The notes under the pieces are model-generated. The model saw only the letters and a program-made list of their open reading frames with translations. It made no database searches and had not been told where the DNA came from. Made by a program: the position numbers and the translations under genes. A stretch of 64,000 nt of DNA, taken from NCBI RefSeq assembly GCF_023370075.1, contig NZ_CP097150.1, forward strand, positions 248,001-312,000, read 5' to 3'. The DNA comes from Deinococcus sp. QL22 (GTDB taxonomy: Bacteria; Deinococcota; Deinococci; Deinococcales; Deinococcaceae). Positions 54,880-64,000 of this stretch are shown in pieces (position 1 is the stretch's first letter; every line of letters begins with the position of its first letter).

Positions 54880-54914
54880 TCAGCGTACCTCGGCTCAGTT
54901 AAGGCAACACGACC
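54880..54914. repeat. Solo right end of an IS6 element
   Basis: TCAGCGTACCTCGGCTCAGT, then AAGGCAACACGACC, matches the outermost right-end sequence of IS6 copies C and D (TCAGCCTACCCCAACCCAGT, AAGGCAACACAATCC). No transposase sequence is attached. It ends 26 bases before the LacI start codon. Confidence 0.65.
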
Positions 54915-54939
54915 ACTCAAACACCGTAGGCTGAGGCTT

Positions 54940-55962
54940 ATGCGGATCAAGATCAAGGAGGTGGCGTTGGCAGCCGGGGTCAGTTCGGCCACCGTGTCCA
55001 AAGTCCTCTCTGGGCGGGCAGAGTACCCGGTCAATGCCGAGACCGCCATACGGGTACGTCAAGTCGCGCTTGAACTGGGTTACGTTCCTGACGTCGCGGC
55101 CCGCAATCTCAGAACCCGCGAGACCGGGCAACTGGGCGTGGTGCTCGAAGCGGTGGGCGCGTCCGAGCCGGACAGCCTGCTGGACGGCGTCTCGGCGGGC
55201 GCCGTGCGGCGCACCTTCGATGGAGCGATTCTGGCGGGTCTCAGCGGCGCTGCACGTGACCTGAAGGTGCCCGCCTTGGTGATCTACCCCGGCGGAGACG
55301 TCCCCATCCACACGTTTTTGGATGGCCGGGTAGACGGACTGCTGGTCAGCTGTGACCCTCTGCGGGGTCACGGCCTCCTCGATGCCCTGCACGCCGCACC
55401 ATTGCCTGTGGTGGCCCTCTGGACTCAGCGTGTGCCTCCCAACATCGGCGCCGTAGACGTGGATCATCAGGCTGGCGCGGCGCAAGCGACCCGCCATCTG
55501 CTAGAGCTTGGACACCGTGACGTTGCCTTTTACGGTGGCGGCACAGCCAGCGGAGTCGAGCATTTTCACCGCCGTGAAGAAGGGTACCGCCAAGCTCTAC
55601 ATTCGGCTGGGTTGCCGCCCCGCCCCGCTCTGCACGACGGAACTCAGTTGGTCGAGGCAGTGCGGCGCGGCGACATCAGCGCGGTCTTTGCCGAAACGGA
55701 TTTGGGTGCAGCAGCGGTATTTCACGCCCTTCATGCAGCGGGCCTCAGCGTGCCTGGCGACGTCTCTTTGGTGGGGTTCGACGACATCCTGGGTGCCGAG
55801 TACATCGCAGGCGGCCTGACCACCGTGTATCACCCTGCTGCCGAGATGGCGGCCGAAGGCGTGGCGGCCCTGCTGGGCCAATTGGCCGGCGACCCTGCGT
55901 GCCAACTCCTGTTGCCCACCCACCTCACTGTGCGCCACAGTACCCGGCGGTACGGCTCCTAA
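54940..55962 (+). CDS. LacI family transcriptional regulator, probable xylose operon repressor
   Basis: A 340-residue repressor. The N-terminal helix-turn-helix reads IKEVALAAGVSSATVSKVLS, with the hinge YPVNAETAIRVRQVALELGY and VPDVAARNLRT. The periplasmic-binding-protein-like sensor domain (about 60-340) has VDGLLVSCDPLRGHGLLDAL, VDVDHQAGAAQATRHLLELG and VSLVGFDDILGAEYIAGGLT. The upstream frame runs through the intergenic repeats and is not coding-like; ATG 54940 is the natural start. It precedes the xylose operon, from which an IS701 insertion now separates it. The operon promoter carries a perfect LacI-type palindrome, so repression of the operon by this protein is likely. Confidence 0.9.
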   Translation: MRIKIKEVALAAGVSSATVSKVLSGRAEYPVNAETAIRVRQVALELGYVPDVAARNLRTRETGQLGVVLEAVGASEPDSLLDGVSAGAVRRTFDGAILAGLSGAARDLKVPALVIYPGGDVPIHTFLDGRVDGLLVSCDPLRGHGLLDALHAAPLPVVALWTQRVPPNIGAVDVDHQAGAAQATRHLLELGHRDVAFYGGGTASGVEHFHRREEGYRQALHSAGLPPRPALHDGTQLVEAVRRGDISAVFAETDLGAAAVFHALHAAGLSVPGDVSLVGFDDILGAEYIAGGLTTVYHPAAEMAAEGVAALLGQLAGDPACQLLLPTHLTVRHSTRRYGS

Positions 55963-56079
55963 ATCTCGTCTGGAATCGGCGAGAAATGCATCCTCGAAAG
56001 AGCGACGTTGAGGGCGCAACGGCCTACGCTGGACGAAAACTGGCACCGGCGTCACTGGGATTGACCTTGCCACGCCCCG

Positions 56080-57492
56080 TTAGTACTACAGTTGCAGTTA
56101 AGAGCGTTAGCATGAGGCATGTCGAGCTCTTCCCCTCTGTCTCAACCCCATCACTGGTCGGCTGACTTGAAGGTGCTCCACCAACGGATTGCGTCCCGTT
56201 TTACCCGCAGTGAACAACGTCAGCGGGCCTTCGCATACTTGCAGGCTCTCCTCAGCCCTGTTGAGCGCAAGAACGGCTGGCAGATCGCCGAGCAGATCGG
56301 TGAGCGCACGCCCTTCGGCGTGCAACGCTTGTTGTCCACGGCGCAGTGGGATGCGGAGGTCGTTCGTGACGACCTCCGCGAGTACGTCCTCGAACACCTT
56401 CAGACCCCCGAAGCGGTGCTGATCCTCGATGAAACCGGCTTTCAAGAAGGGCACGCAATCCGCTGGTGTCCAACGGCAGTACAGCGGCACTGCGGGGCGA
56501 GTTGAAAACTGTCAAATTGGGGTCTTCCTCGCCTACGCCACGCCTCATGGCACTGCCCTGATCGACCGCGAGCTCTTTTTGCCCAAAAGCTGGGTGGATG
56601 ATCCTGCCCGGTGTGCAGCGGCTCAGATTCCTGAGACTGTTGGGGCCGCGACCAAGCCACAACTCGCGCTCGCCATGCTTGAGCGGGCTTTTACAGGCGG
56701 CGTACACGCCGCCTGGGTCACTGGCGACGCGGTGTATTCGGCTTCCAACGTCCGTAGCTTCCTCGAACAGCGTCAGCAACCATATGTCTTGGCGGTGGCG
56801 TCAAATTGTCATGTGTGGACTTGGGACCAGTCTGGTCCCAAGCAAACCCAGGTGGCTGACGTCGCCCAGCAGTTTGAGCCGGATCAGTGGCAGACCTGGA
56901 GTGCCGGTTCCGGGAGCAAGGGAGACCGCCTCTTTGAGTGGGCTTGGGTCAGTGTCACCGAATTGATGGGTCCCGCCGTGTCGGCGGGACTCGGGCCGAT
57001 CCTGCCAGCTGGATTCGAGCGTTGGGTGCTGGTTCGTCGCTCGCTCAAAGACCCCACAGACCTCGCGTATTACCTGGCCTTCGCACCCTCAAGCACGACC
57101 TTGCCAGAGGTCGTGCAGGCCGCTGGATCACGGTGGGCGATAGAAGTGGCCTTTGAGATGGCCAAGGGTGAGGTGGGGTTGGATCACTATGAAGTGCGCT
57201 CGTGGGTGGGCTGGTACCGACATATCACGCTAGCCCTGTTGGCCCACGCTTTCCTGACCGTGGTCACCGCCCACGAAAAAAAGGGGGGTCAGTCAACGAC
57301 CCGGAGTTGATTCCATTGACGGTTCCTGAGGTGCGCCGTCTGTTGCGCTTGGTTCTCCCGCAGCACCAGCTCAACCTGCGGATCTGGGAGTGGTCGGGGT
57401 GGCGACGACGCCACCAGGCACGAGCCCAACGGTGTCATCGCCAACGTCAACAACGCTGGCTCTCCTCCCGCTAACTGCAACTGTAGTACTAA
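56080..57492 (+). mobile_element. IS701 family element with perfect 21-bp inverted ends
   Basis: TTAGTACTACAGTTGCAGTT (A) at 56080-56100 is the exact complement of 57472-57492. The core repeat CTACAGTTGCAGTTA plus symmetric TTAGTA/TACTAA flanks gives the 21-bp match; part of it may be target sequence. The 1413-bp element separates the LacI gene from its presumed operon. Confidence 0.9.
56119..57474 (+). pseudogene. IS701 family transposase with two frameshifts
   Basis: Frame 1 (from 56119) reads [40 protein letters not shown] and VLILDETGF, and stops at 56505. From about 56435 frame 2 gives [40 protein letters not shown] and [20 protein letters not shown]. It stops at 57310 after the homopolymer A7G6, where the C-terminus PLTVPEVRRLLRLVLPQHQL continues in a third frame. 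Both breaks are single-base changes at runs (TTT and A7G6). The DDE residues are otherwise kept, so this is the freshest IS in the window. Confidence 0.88.
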
Positions 57493-57603
57493 AACCCAGT
57501 GCCTTTTCAATTTGTGTGCTGCCGCGAGTCTCGGTTAACAGACATCTTCCCAGCGAACAGGGATCTATCCGGCCTATGCACTTACGCAATGAAGTGTGAC
57601 CCC

Positions 57604-57653
57604 TTGCACTCTCCACTGGACTCTGTATACTTTATCTACCGAAATCGATTTCG
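57604..57653 (+). promoter_or_regulatory. Xylose operon promoter with LacI-type operator
   Basis: TTGCAC (57604-57609) and TATACT (57626-57631) are 16 bases apart. The perfect 14-bp palindrome CGAAATCGATTTCG (57640-57653) lies over the expected transcription start, with the central CG typical of LacI-family operators. The leader to the first gene is about 140 bases. Confidence 0.72.
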
Positions 57654-57782
57654 TCACGACTGGAGCGCCTAGTAGATGGGCGATACAGACAGCCCTGCTG
57701 ACCCTCTTTCGGTGTCTGAATGGACTAGGGCTGGCGAAGACCTATCCCGCAGCGGGCCTGATCCCGCCGTTTAAGGAGTGCT

Positions 57783-58829
57783 ATGAACCGATCTGGCAAG
57801 CTCATGACCGCCGTCCTCGGCTTCGCCCTGCTGACCGCTTCGCCCGCACTGGCTCAACGTGTCGTGGTCGGCGTCAGCTGGTCTAACTTTCAAGAAGAAC
57901 GCTGGAAGACCGATGAGGCGGCCATCAAAGCGCAGCTCGCCAAGTTAGGCGCGACGTACATCAGCGCCGATGCCCAGAGCTCCAACGAGAAGCAACTCTC
58001 GGATATTGAAAGCTTGGTGACGCGCGGCGCGACCGTGTTGATCGTGCTGGCGCAAGACAGTTCTGCCGTGCTGCCCGCCATTTCCAAGGCCAAAGCAGAG
58101 GGCATCCCCGTTGTCTCTTACGACCGCCTCATCGAAGATCCTTGGGCTTTTTACATCTCATTTGACAACAAGGAAGTGGGACGCTTGCAGGCCCGCATGA
58201 TCTTGAGTGCCAAGCCGCGCGGCAACTATGTGTTCGTCAAAGGGAGCCCCACTGACCCCAATGCCGCGCTGCTGTACGCCGGACAACTGGAAGTGCTGGC
58301 CAACGCCATCAAATCGGGGGCCATCAAGAACGTGGGCAACCAGTTTACCGAGGGCTGGCAACCTGAAATTGCCCAGCGCAACATGGAGCAGTTCCTGACC
58401 GCCAACCAGAACAAAATTGACGCGGTGGTGGCCTCGAACGACGGCACGGCAGGCGGCGCGGTCGCAGCGCTGGCCGGTGTCGGCATGGCGGGTAAGGTGC
58501 CGGTTTCGGGTCAGGATGCCGACAAGGCGGCCCTCAACCGGATCGCCAAGGGCTTGCAAACGGGTACAGTCTGGAAAGATTCGCGCACGCTGGGCACCGA
58601 GGCGGCCAAGATCGCCGTGCAGCTGGCCAGAGGTACCAAAGTTGCTGCCGTATCAGGCAGCTCAGTGTTTAGTGGCGGCCCCCGGAAGGTCAAGGTCAGC
58701 AGCCTCCTGCTCAAACCCGTGGTCATTACCAAGGCCAACCTGGGTACCCTGATTACCGCCAAATGGGCCACCAAAGCGGAAATCTGTGCTGGCGTCAGCG
58801 GTGCGCTGGCCCCCGCAGCCTGTAAATAA
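57783..58829 (+). CDS. xylF: D-xylose ABC transporter substrate-binding protein
   Basis: A 348-residue exported binding protein with a signal peptide ([19 protein letters not shown]). The mature protein is a type-I periplasmic sugar-binding fold: [44 protein letters not shown]-like [14 protein letters not shown] and [20 protein letters not shown]. These match XylF proteins. AAGGAG lies just upstream of the ATG. It is the first gene of the operon, and a hairpin after its stop may protect its message so that it is made in excess over the permease and ATPase. Confidence 0.93.
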   Translation: MNRSGKLMTAVLGFALLTASPALAQRVVVGVSWSNFQEERWKTDEAAIKAQLAKLGATYISADAQSSNEKQLSDIESLVTRGATVLIVLAQDSSAVLPAISKAKAEGIPVVSYDRLIEDPWAFYISFDNKEVGRLQARMILSAKPRGNYVFVKGSPTDPNAALLYAGQLEVLANAIKSGAIKNVGNQFTEGWQPEIAQRNMEQFLTANQNKIDAVVASNDGTAGGAVAALAGVGMAGKVPVSGQDADKAALNRIAKGLQTGTVWKDSRTLGTEAAKIAVQLARGTKVAAVSGSSVFSGGPRKVKVSSLLLKPVVITKANLGTLITAKWATKAEICAGVSGALAPAACK

Positions 58830-58846
58830 GCTCTCTGGATGACGCT

Positions 58847-58878
58847 CCGGGGAATGGGGGAGAGGTCCTATTCCCCGG
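58847..58878 (+). promoter_or_regulatory. Intercistronic hairpin after the binding-protein gene
   Basis: CCGGGGAAT (58847-58855) pairs with ATTCCCCGG (58870-58878) around a 14-base loop. Such hairpins after the binding-protein gene of ABC operons commonly stabilise upstream mRNA and reduce read-through. Confidence 0.6.
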
Positions 58879-58918
58879 TTGTCCTGACCCGAACTCGATT
58901 TTGAGCACTGGAGAGCGC

Positions 58919-60139
58919 ATGCAACGAGTCAACACCACCGTCATTCCGCGGGTTCCCGTGATGGCCCGGTTGGGCCTCGACAGCCGCCTGATCTTCATGG
59001 TCTTGGCTATCGCGGCAATTTGGATTGTTTTTCACCTCCTCACCAACGGCATCTTCCTGACGTCGCGCAATCTCTGGAACCTCTCGGTTCAAACCGCTTC
59101 GGTCGGCGTGATGGTCAGCGGCATGGTGCTGATTATCGTGATGCGCAACATCGACCTCTCCATCGGCTCCATTCTGGGCTTTACCGGCATGGCGATGGCG
59201 GTCATCAACTCCCGAATTTTTCCGGAGGACACGTGGTGGGGCGCTGTCCTGACCTTGCTGTTGGGGCTGGCATTGGGCGCGTTGGTGGGGGCCATTCAGG
59301 GCACTTGGATCGCCAAGCTCGGGGTGCCTTCTTTTATCGTGACGCTCGGCGGCCTGCTGATTTTTCGCGGCGGAGCTTGGCTCCTGACCAGCGGCCAAAC
59401 CGTCGCGCCCCTGAGTGACAGCTTTCAAATTCTCGGTGGCGGCCTGAACGGGTCGATTGGCGGCCCCTGGAGCTGGATCGTCGGCTTGGGACTGATGGCT
59501 GTGATCTTCGCCTCAGACCTCCGCACCTTTCAGCAGCGGGCGCGGCGCGGCCTGCCCAATCGCTCCGTGTTGGTGCAGGCCCTGTTGACGGGCGCGATGC
59601 TGCTGCTGGTGCTGGGGTTCGTGCTGGTCATGAACGGCTACGCCGATCCCCGCAGCGGCCTGCCACGCGGCATCCCGGTTCCAGTGCTTGTGATGCTGGC
59701 GGTCACGGCCGTCATGATGTGGGTGGTGCGGGCCACGCGCTTTGGCCGCTACGTCTTCGCCTACGGCGGCAATCCAGAGGCCGCGCGGCTGGCCGGTATC
59801 AACACCACTCGCCTCACCATCATGGTGTTCAGTCTGATGGGCTTGCTCGCCGCACTGGCCGGAGCCATTCAGACTGCGCGGCTGAATGCGGGCACCAACT
59901 CGACCGGCACTCTGGCCGAACTGAGCGTCATCGCGGCGGCAGTCATCGGCGGCGCGTCGCTGTCCGGCGGCAGTGGCAGCATTCCGGGCGCGTTTTTGGG
60001 CGCCGTCCTGATGGCCAGCCTGATCAACGGCATGTTGCTGCTCGATTTGCCCAGTGCATGGCAAAACGTCGTTCAGGGCCTGGTGCTGATGTTGGCCGTC
60101 ACGTTGGACGTGGTGGTTCAGAAGCGGAGGGTCAAATGA
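58919..60139 (+). CDS. xylH: Sugar ABC transporter permease (XylH type)
   Basis: A 406-residue inner-membrane protein with about ten helices, of the BPD_transp_2 family. Characteristic stretches are [60 protein letters not shown] and the late [20 protein letters not shown]. Length and motifs fit XylH, which is longer than RbsC. An in-frame TTG lies six codons upstream, but ATG 58919 with GGAGAG nearby is preferred. The stop overlaps the ATPase start (ATGA). Confidence 0.92.
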   Translation: MQRVNTTVIPRVPVMARLGLDSRLIFMVLAIAAIWIVFHLLTNGIFLTSRNLWNLSVQTASVGVMVSGMVLIIVMRNIDLSIGSILGFTGMAMAVINSRIFPEDTWWGAVLTLLLGLALGALVGAIQGTWIAKLGVPSFIVTLGGLLIFRGGAWLLTSGQTVAPLSDSFQILGGGLNGSIGGPWSWIVGLGLMAVIFASDLRTFQQRARRGLPNRSVLVQALLTGAMLLLVLGFVLVMNGYADPRSGLPRGIPVPVLVMLAVTAVMMWVVRATRFGRYVFAYGGNPEAARLAGINTTRLTIMVFSLMGLLAALAGAIQTARLNAGTNSTGTLAELSVIAAAVIGGASLSGGSGSIPGAFLGAVLMASLINGMLLLDLPSAWQNVVQGLVLMLAVTLDVVVQKRRVK

Positions 60140-60933
60140 CACTGACCAGACAGCAGGACAGCGCTGGAAACGGCAATCTCTCCACGCCTCTGATCGAAAC
60201 CCGTGGAATTTCCAAGAGTTTCGGCGGCATCCACGCCCTCGAAGACGTCGCGGTTCAGCTGATGCCCGGAGAGGTGCTGGCCCTGCTCGGGCACAACGGC
60301 GCGGGCAAATCCACCCTGATCAAAATGCTCTCCGGCGCGTATACCCCCGACACCGGCCAGGTGCTGATGAACGGGCAGGAGGTGCAGCTGAGCAGCCCGC
60401 GCGCCGCCCAGCTGCTGGGCATCGAAACCATTTACCAAAACCTCGCACTGGCCGACAACCTTGACGTGGCCGCCAATATCTTTTTGGGCCGGGAACTGCT
60501 GCGGGGCGGCGTGCTGGACGAAGACACCATGGAACTGGAAGCCCGCAAGGTGCTGGACCGGCTCAAAGTGAATCTGCCCGACCTTAAAAAGCCGGTGTTC
60601 AACCTGTCCGGCGGCCAGCGGCAGTGCATCGCCATCAGCCGCGCCATCTATTTCAAAGCCCGCGTGTTGATTATGGACGAGCCGACGGCGGCGCTCGGCC
60701 CGCAGGAAACGGCCCAGGTCAACGAACTCATCAGGTCGCTCAAGCAAGAAGGCGTCGGCATCTTCTTGATCAGCCACGACATGCACGACGTCTTCGATCT
60801 GGCCGACCGGGTGACCGTCATGAAAAATGGCCGGGTGGTGGGCAGTTCCCCCACCTCAGACATCACCCAAGACGAGGTGCTGGAAATGATCATCGCGGGC
60901 AAGCTGCCGCGTGGTCAGGCGGCTTCCAACTAA
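60136..60933 (+). CDS. Sugar ABC transporter ATP-binding protein, single nucleotide-binding domain
   Basis: A 265-residue ATPase of the xylose/fructose importer. Motifs: Walker [11 protein letters not shown]-loop IYQNLAL, signature [18 protein letters not shown], Walker [13 protein letters not shown] and switch ISHDMHDVF. XylG and RbsA proteins normally have two fused domains and about 500 residues; this one has a single domain, as in FrcA-type importers, so it would work as a homodimer. There is no sign of truncation: the stop is natural and xylA follows after 43 bases. The start overlaps the permease stop. Confidence 0.92.
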   Translation: MTLTRQQDSAGNGNLSTPLIETRGISKSFGGIHALEDVAVQLMPGEVLALLGHNGAGKSTLIKMLSGAYTPDTGQVLMNGQEVQLSSPRAAQLLGIETIYQNLALADNLDVAANIFLGRELLRGGVLDEDTMELEARKVLDRLKVNLPDLKKPVFNLSGGQRQCIAISRAIYFKARVLIMDEPTAALGPQETAQVNELIRSLKQEGVGIFLISHDMHDVFDLADRVTVMKNGRVVGSSPTSDITQDEVLEMIIAGKLPRGQAASN

Positions 60934-60976
60934 AGACCCACCTCCGCACTCCGTCCTCTGTTCAGGAGAGTTCACC

Positions 60977-62143
60977 ATGACCCAGTACATTCCCACCCCC
61001 GCAGATAAGTTCACCTTCGGCCTCTGGACAGTCGGTAACGTGGGCCGCGATCCGTTTGGTGAGGCGACCCGCACACCGCTGAGCGCCCCCTACATCACGC
61101 AGAAACTCGCCGAACTCGGCGCCTACGGCATCAACTTGCACGACAACGACCTGGTGCCCATCGATGCCAGTGCTCAGGAACGGGATCAGTTGGTGCGTGA
61201 CTTTCAGACCGCTCTGTCGGATCACGGGTTGGTGGTCCCGATGGCCACCACCAACCTGTTCTCCGATCCGGCTTTCAAAGACGGCGCGTTTACTTCTGCC
61301 GACGCGCGGGTTCGGGCCTACGCGCTGCAAAAAACCATGCTCAGCATGGATCTCGGGCATGAACTCGGCGCCACCACTTACGTCTTCTGGGGCGGCCGAG
61401 AAGGGACTGAGGTCGATGCCAGTGGCAAACTGCTCGACAGCCTGGCGTGGTTCCGCGACAGCCTGAACTTCCTGGCCCAGTACAGCCAGGCGCAGGGGTA
61501 CGGTTACCGTTTTGCGCTTGAACCCAAGCCGAACGAACCTCGCGGCGATATCTTTTTCCCTACTGCTGGCAGCATGCTCGGCTTCATCCCGACCCTCGAC
61601 CAGCCGGAACTGTTCGGCGTCAATCCAGAATTCGCGCACGACACCATGGCGGGTCTGAACTTCGCGCATGCGGTAGCCCAGATCCTGGACGCGGGCAAGC
61701 TGTTTCATATCGACCTGAACGACCAGAAAATGGGCCGCTTTGATCAAGATCTGCGTTTTGGGGCGGAGAACATCAAGACCGCGTTTATGCTGGTCAAGTT
61801 GCTGGAAGACTCGGGATACGCTGGCCCCAAGCAGTTTGACGCCCACGCGCTGCGCACTGAAGACGAAGCAGGTGTCTGGGCCTTTGCCCGCGGCTGCATG
61901 CGCACTTACCTGATCCTGAAAGAGAAAGCCCGGCAGTTCAATGAAGACAGTGAAATTCAGGCGGCTCTGAGCACCTACCGGGTGAACGACGGTGGACTCG
62001 AAGAGTTGAGCCGGGGCTTCAGCCTCGAGAAAGCGCAGGCGCTCAAGGCCCAGACCTTTGACCGGGCCGCCCTTGGAGCACGTGGGATGGGCTTAGAGCA
62101 GCTCGACCAGCTCACCATCGACCTGCTGCTGGGCGTCCGGTAA
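60977..62143 (+). CDS. xylA: D-xylose isomerase, class I
   Basis: A 388-residue cytoplasmic enzyme that converts D-xylose to D-xylulose. It has the short class I form typical of actinobacteria and Thermus: [17 protein letters not shown], the catalytic [24 protein letters not shown], the metal and proton-transfer segment [15 protein letters not shown] (Glu, Lys), [20 protein letters not shown] and [18 protein letters not shown] precedes ATG 60977; the longer frame before it overlaps the ATPase end and is not coding-like. It sits between transport and kinase genes of the same operon. Confidence 0.96.
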   Translation: MTQYIPTPADKFTFGLWTVGNVGRDPFGEATRTPLSAPYITQKLAELGAYGINLHDNDLVPIDASAQERDQLVRDFQTALSDHGLVVPMATTNLFSDPAFKDGAFTSADARVRAYALQKTMLSMDLGHELGATTYVFWGGREGTEVDASGKLLDSLAWFRDSLNFLAQYSQAQGYGYRFALEPKPNEPRGDIFFPTAGSMLGFIPTLDQPELFGVNPEFAHDTMAGLNFAHAVAQILDAGKLFHIDLNDQKMGRFDQDLRFGAENIKTAFMLVKLLEDSGYAGPKQFDAHALRTEDEAGVWAFARGCMRTYLILKEKARQFNEDSEIQAALSTYRVNDGGLEELSRGFSLEKAQALKAQTFDRAALGARGMGLEQLDQLTIDLLLGVR

Positions 62144-62146
62144 GCC

Positions 62147-63601
62147 GTGGCTGAGGTGACGCTCGGCCTTGACCTCGGCACCAGTGGCGTCAAGGTGGTG
62201 GCGCTTGGTGCGGACGGCCGCACGGTGGTGCAGGCTTCCAGAGCCTACCCGCTGCTGACTCCCCAGCCCGGCTGGACGGAACAGCGGCCAGAGGACTGGG
62301 TCGCCGCCAGCGTAGAGGCGTTGCGTGAGGTGGCCGAGGTGCTGCTGGCTGCAGGTCACGTGCCCCTGGCGCTGGGCTTAAGTGGGCAAATGCACGGCGC
62401 GGTTTTCTTAGACCAGCATGGCGACCCCCTTCGGCCCGCGCCCCTCTGGAACGACCAGCGCACAGCAGCGGCAGTGGCCGAGATCGAACGCGCCATCCCC
62501 CGTGCCGACCTGATTGCCCGCACGGGCAACCGCGCGGTGACCGGGTTTCAATTGCCCAAGCTGCTGTGGCTGCGGCAGACAGAGCCGGAAGTGTTCGCCC
62601 GGACACGGCAGGTGCTGTTGCCCAAGGACTACTTGGGCTACGTCTTGACGGGGCAAATGCACACCGAACCTTCCGACGCTTCAGGTGTTGGCGCCCTGAA
62701 TCTCAGTTCTCACAGCTGGGATGAGGAGGTCTTGGGGGCCTTGAACCTGCCTTCTCATCTGTTTCCGGACGTGGTGCGCTCTTGGGACACCGTGGGACAC
62801 CTCACCGCCTGGGCCGCGCAGCACACGGGTTTGCCGGAGGGGTTGCCGGTGATCGCAGGTGGAGGAGACAACGCCGCTGCAGGCATTGCTCTCGGCCTGA
62901 CCGCAGCGCGTCCTGAGCTGGGCAGCGTCAGTCTGGGCACGAGTGGCGTGCTGTTTGCTCCCCTGACCCTGCCGACCCCGGATCCTGAGGGACGAGTCCA
63001 CCTGTTCGCTCATGCGGACGGCGGGTACAACCTGCTCGGGGTGACGCTCGCCTGCGCGGGGGCGCTCCAGTGGCTGCGCGACAAACTCGCGCCCGATACC
63101 AGCTTCGACACGCTGCTGACGGAGGCTGTCAGCGTCCCCGACGGCGCGGACGGCGTAACCTTCCTACCTTACTTGGCTGGGGAGCGTAGCCCGTGGATGG
63201 ATCCGAACCTGCGGGCCAGTTGGACGGGCCTGTCACTGGCGCATGGTCGGGGGCACCTGACCCGGGCGCTGCTGGAGGGCACGGTCATGGCCCTCTCGGA
63301 TACGTTTGAAGTCATGAGACCCCTGGTGAACGTGACGTCGTTCCTGGCCACTGGCGGAGGTGCCCGCAGTGACCTGTGGCTGGGCCTCGTCGCCGGAGGA
63401 CTGGGCTCAGATATTCAGCGGTCTCTGCAGGAGCCGGGCGCTGCAGAGGGAGCCGCAATCTTGGCGATGCCTGCTTCGGGGGTATACCGCACCCTCCAAG
63501 AAGCCATGGAAGCGCTGCGACCTCAGGGCCGCAGCATCCAGGCAGTGGAGACCACCCAAGCCAAGCATCAGCACATTGAAGCATTGAAGCACCAACGCTG
63601 A
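62147..63601 (+). CDS. xylB: Xylulokinase
   Basis: A 484-residue FGGY-family kinase that makes D-xylulose-5-phosphate from xylulose and ATP. Motifs: phosphate loop [35 protein letters not shown], the sugar-site segment [24 protein letters not shown] with the catalytic Asp region, [17 protein letters not shown] and the ATP-binding [20 protein letters not shown]. The GTG start is three bases after the xylA stop, so translation is probably coupled. It is the last gene of the operon. Confidence 0.95.
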   Translation: MAEVTLGLDLGTSGVKVVALGADGRTVVQASRAYPLLTPQPGWTEQRPEDWVAASVEALREVAEVLLAAGHVPLALGLSGQMHGAVFLDQHGDPLRPAPLWNDQRTAAAVAEIERAIPRADLIARTGNRAVTGFQLPKLLWLRQTEPEVFARTRQVLLPKDYLGYVLTGQMHTEPSDASGVGALNLSSHSWDEEVLGALNLPSHLFPDVVRSWDTVGHLTAWAAQHTGLPEGLPVIAGGGDNAAAGIALGLTAARPELGSVSLGTSGVLFAPLTLPTPDPEGRVHLFAHADGGYNLLGVTLACAGALQWLRDKLAPDTSFDTLLTEAVSVPDGADGVTFLPYLAGERSPWMDPNLRASWTGLSLAHGRGHLTRALLEGTVMALSDTFEVMRPLVNVTSFLATGGGARSDLWLGLVAGGLGSDIQRSLQEPGAAEGAAILAMPASGVYRTLQEAMEALRPQGRSIQAVETTQAKHQHIEALKHQR

Positions 63602-64000
63602 AGGCTGAACCGAAAGGATAAAAAAGTGTCCCTCAGCGGCAAGAGCTTGACTGATGAATTGGTGAGGGGCCGCTCTCCTGCTGAGATTGAACTTAGCGAA
63701 GGTTCTTTTTTCGTCACGTAAATGAAGAATCTAATCTAGTTGTGCAAAAGGGAAGCCTTTAGCGGTTGACAGCGGAGGCTCAAGCTGCTGTTTGAGACCA
63801 GGATGGTTTCGGCCGCGGCTGGCCGAACACCAGGTGCTTCAGCGTGATCAGCCCGCACTCTCTCCAGCCTTCGTCCTGCCCCCTATCAACTAAGAGAGAC
63901 GGTATGCCCGCCTGAGCCCGCGCTGGAGCCGGCGGGAGAGCGTCTGCATGCCCAAAGACAACATCCTTACTTACCACCAGACCCACCCTTTAGACCTCGT
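63602..64000. other. Gene-free end of the window
   Basis: No supported gene in the last 400 bases. An A/T-rich patch (63705-63740) breaks the general composition. A short minus-strand frame (63780-63986) has no family-like content. No clear terminator for xylB is visible. Confidence 0.45.

Noticed and set aside
63780..63986. 68-codon minus-strand frame at the window end
   Set aside because: No recognisable motif or ribosome site, and composition is not coding-like.
1..64000. CRISPR array, rRNA, tRNA or phage module
   Set aside because: No short direct-repeat/spacer pattern, no rRNA-like or cloverleaf sequence and no phage structural genes were seen on either strand.

Overview
The window looks like an accessory replicon or genomic island of a Deinococcus-type bacterium (phylum Deinococcota). 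This is inferred from the high G+C, the Thermus/Deinococcus-style copper module with a C-H-H CsoR, the abundance of IS6, IS4, IS701, IS630, IS110, ISL3 and IS982 debris, and the absence of rRNA, tRNA or other core genes. The species cannot be named from sequence alone.

Layout. 1-5.4 kb: the end of a FecE-type iron ABC ATPase, a lipoprotein subtilase behind a structured leader, and a TPR/HD-GYP/GGDEF protein starting 5 bases after it. 5.5-7.0 kb: a chimeric IS110/IS630 scar. 7.1-11.4 kb: a four-gene operon (GNAT, EamA exporter, FMN-binding split-barrel protein, B3/B4 protein) divergent from a MocR/PdxR-type regulator. 11.5-20.7 kb: IS6, ISL3 and IS701 debris around a PAS-GGDEF-EAL protein and a REC-GAF-GGDEF protein. 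20.7-26.2 kb: a DUF305 protein, a LysM/M23 peptidase, then the copper module (copA with a small downstream gene, divergent from copZ-csoR, each promoter carrying a C/G-tract operator). 26.3-31 kb: a hypothetical protein, a two-component system, remnants of a hydrolase and of two IS elements, and a DoxX protein. 31.3-38.3 kb: a stress/energy block of CBS-pair protein, Ca2+-type P-ATPase, DUF1003 protein and phosphoketolase. 38.7-44.2 kb: IS982, IS6 and two IS4 remnants around a DUF2157/GDYXXLXY pair. 44.5-49.5 kb: a TetR regulator, an alpha/beta hydrolase-glycosyltransferase fusion broken by one TAG, an acyl-CoA dehydrogenase-like gene and an unusual protein made of eight exact-length 29-residue repeats. 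49.7-54.8 kb: an IS6 fragment, a VOC protein, a DUF2087-like protein and a large GAF histidine kinase. 54.9-63.6 kb: a LacI regulator, a frameshifted IS701 element, and a D-xylose operon (binding protein, permease, single-domain ATPase, isomerase, xylulokinase) behind a promoter with a palindromic LacI-type operator.

How it works together. Three modules can be read as complete: copper sensing and efflux, xylose uptake and conversion to xylulose-5-phosphate, and the MocR-linked operon. Phosphoketolase could take xylulose-5-phosphate from the xylose pathway to acetyl phosphate, although the genes lie 20 kb apart. Three cyclic-di-GMP proteins suggest dense second-messenger signalling. No full-length transposase with an open frame was found: five IS6 copies plus one solo end, and every other IS, are broken.

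The strongest candidate for something undescribed is the 29-residue repeat protein at 48753-49520 and its hydrolase/glycosyltransferase/acyl-CoA dehydrogenase neighbourhood.
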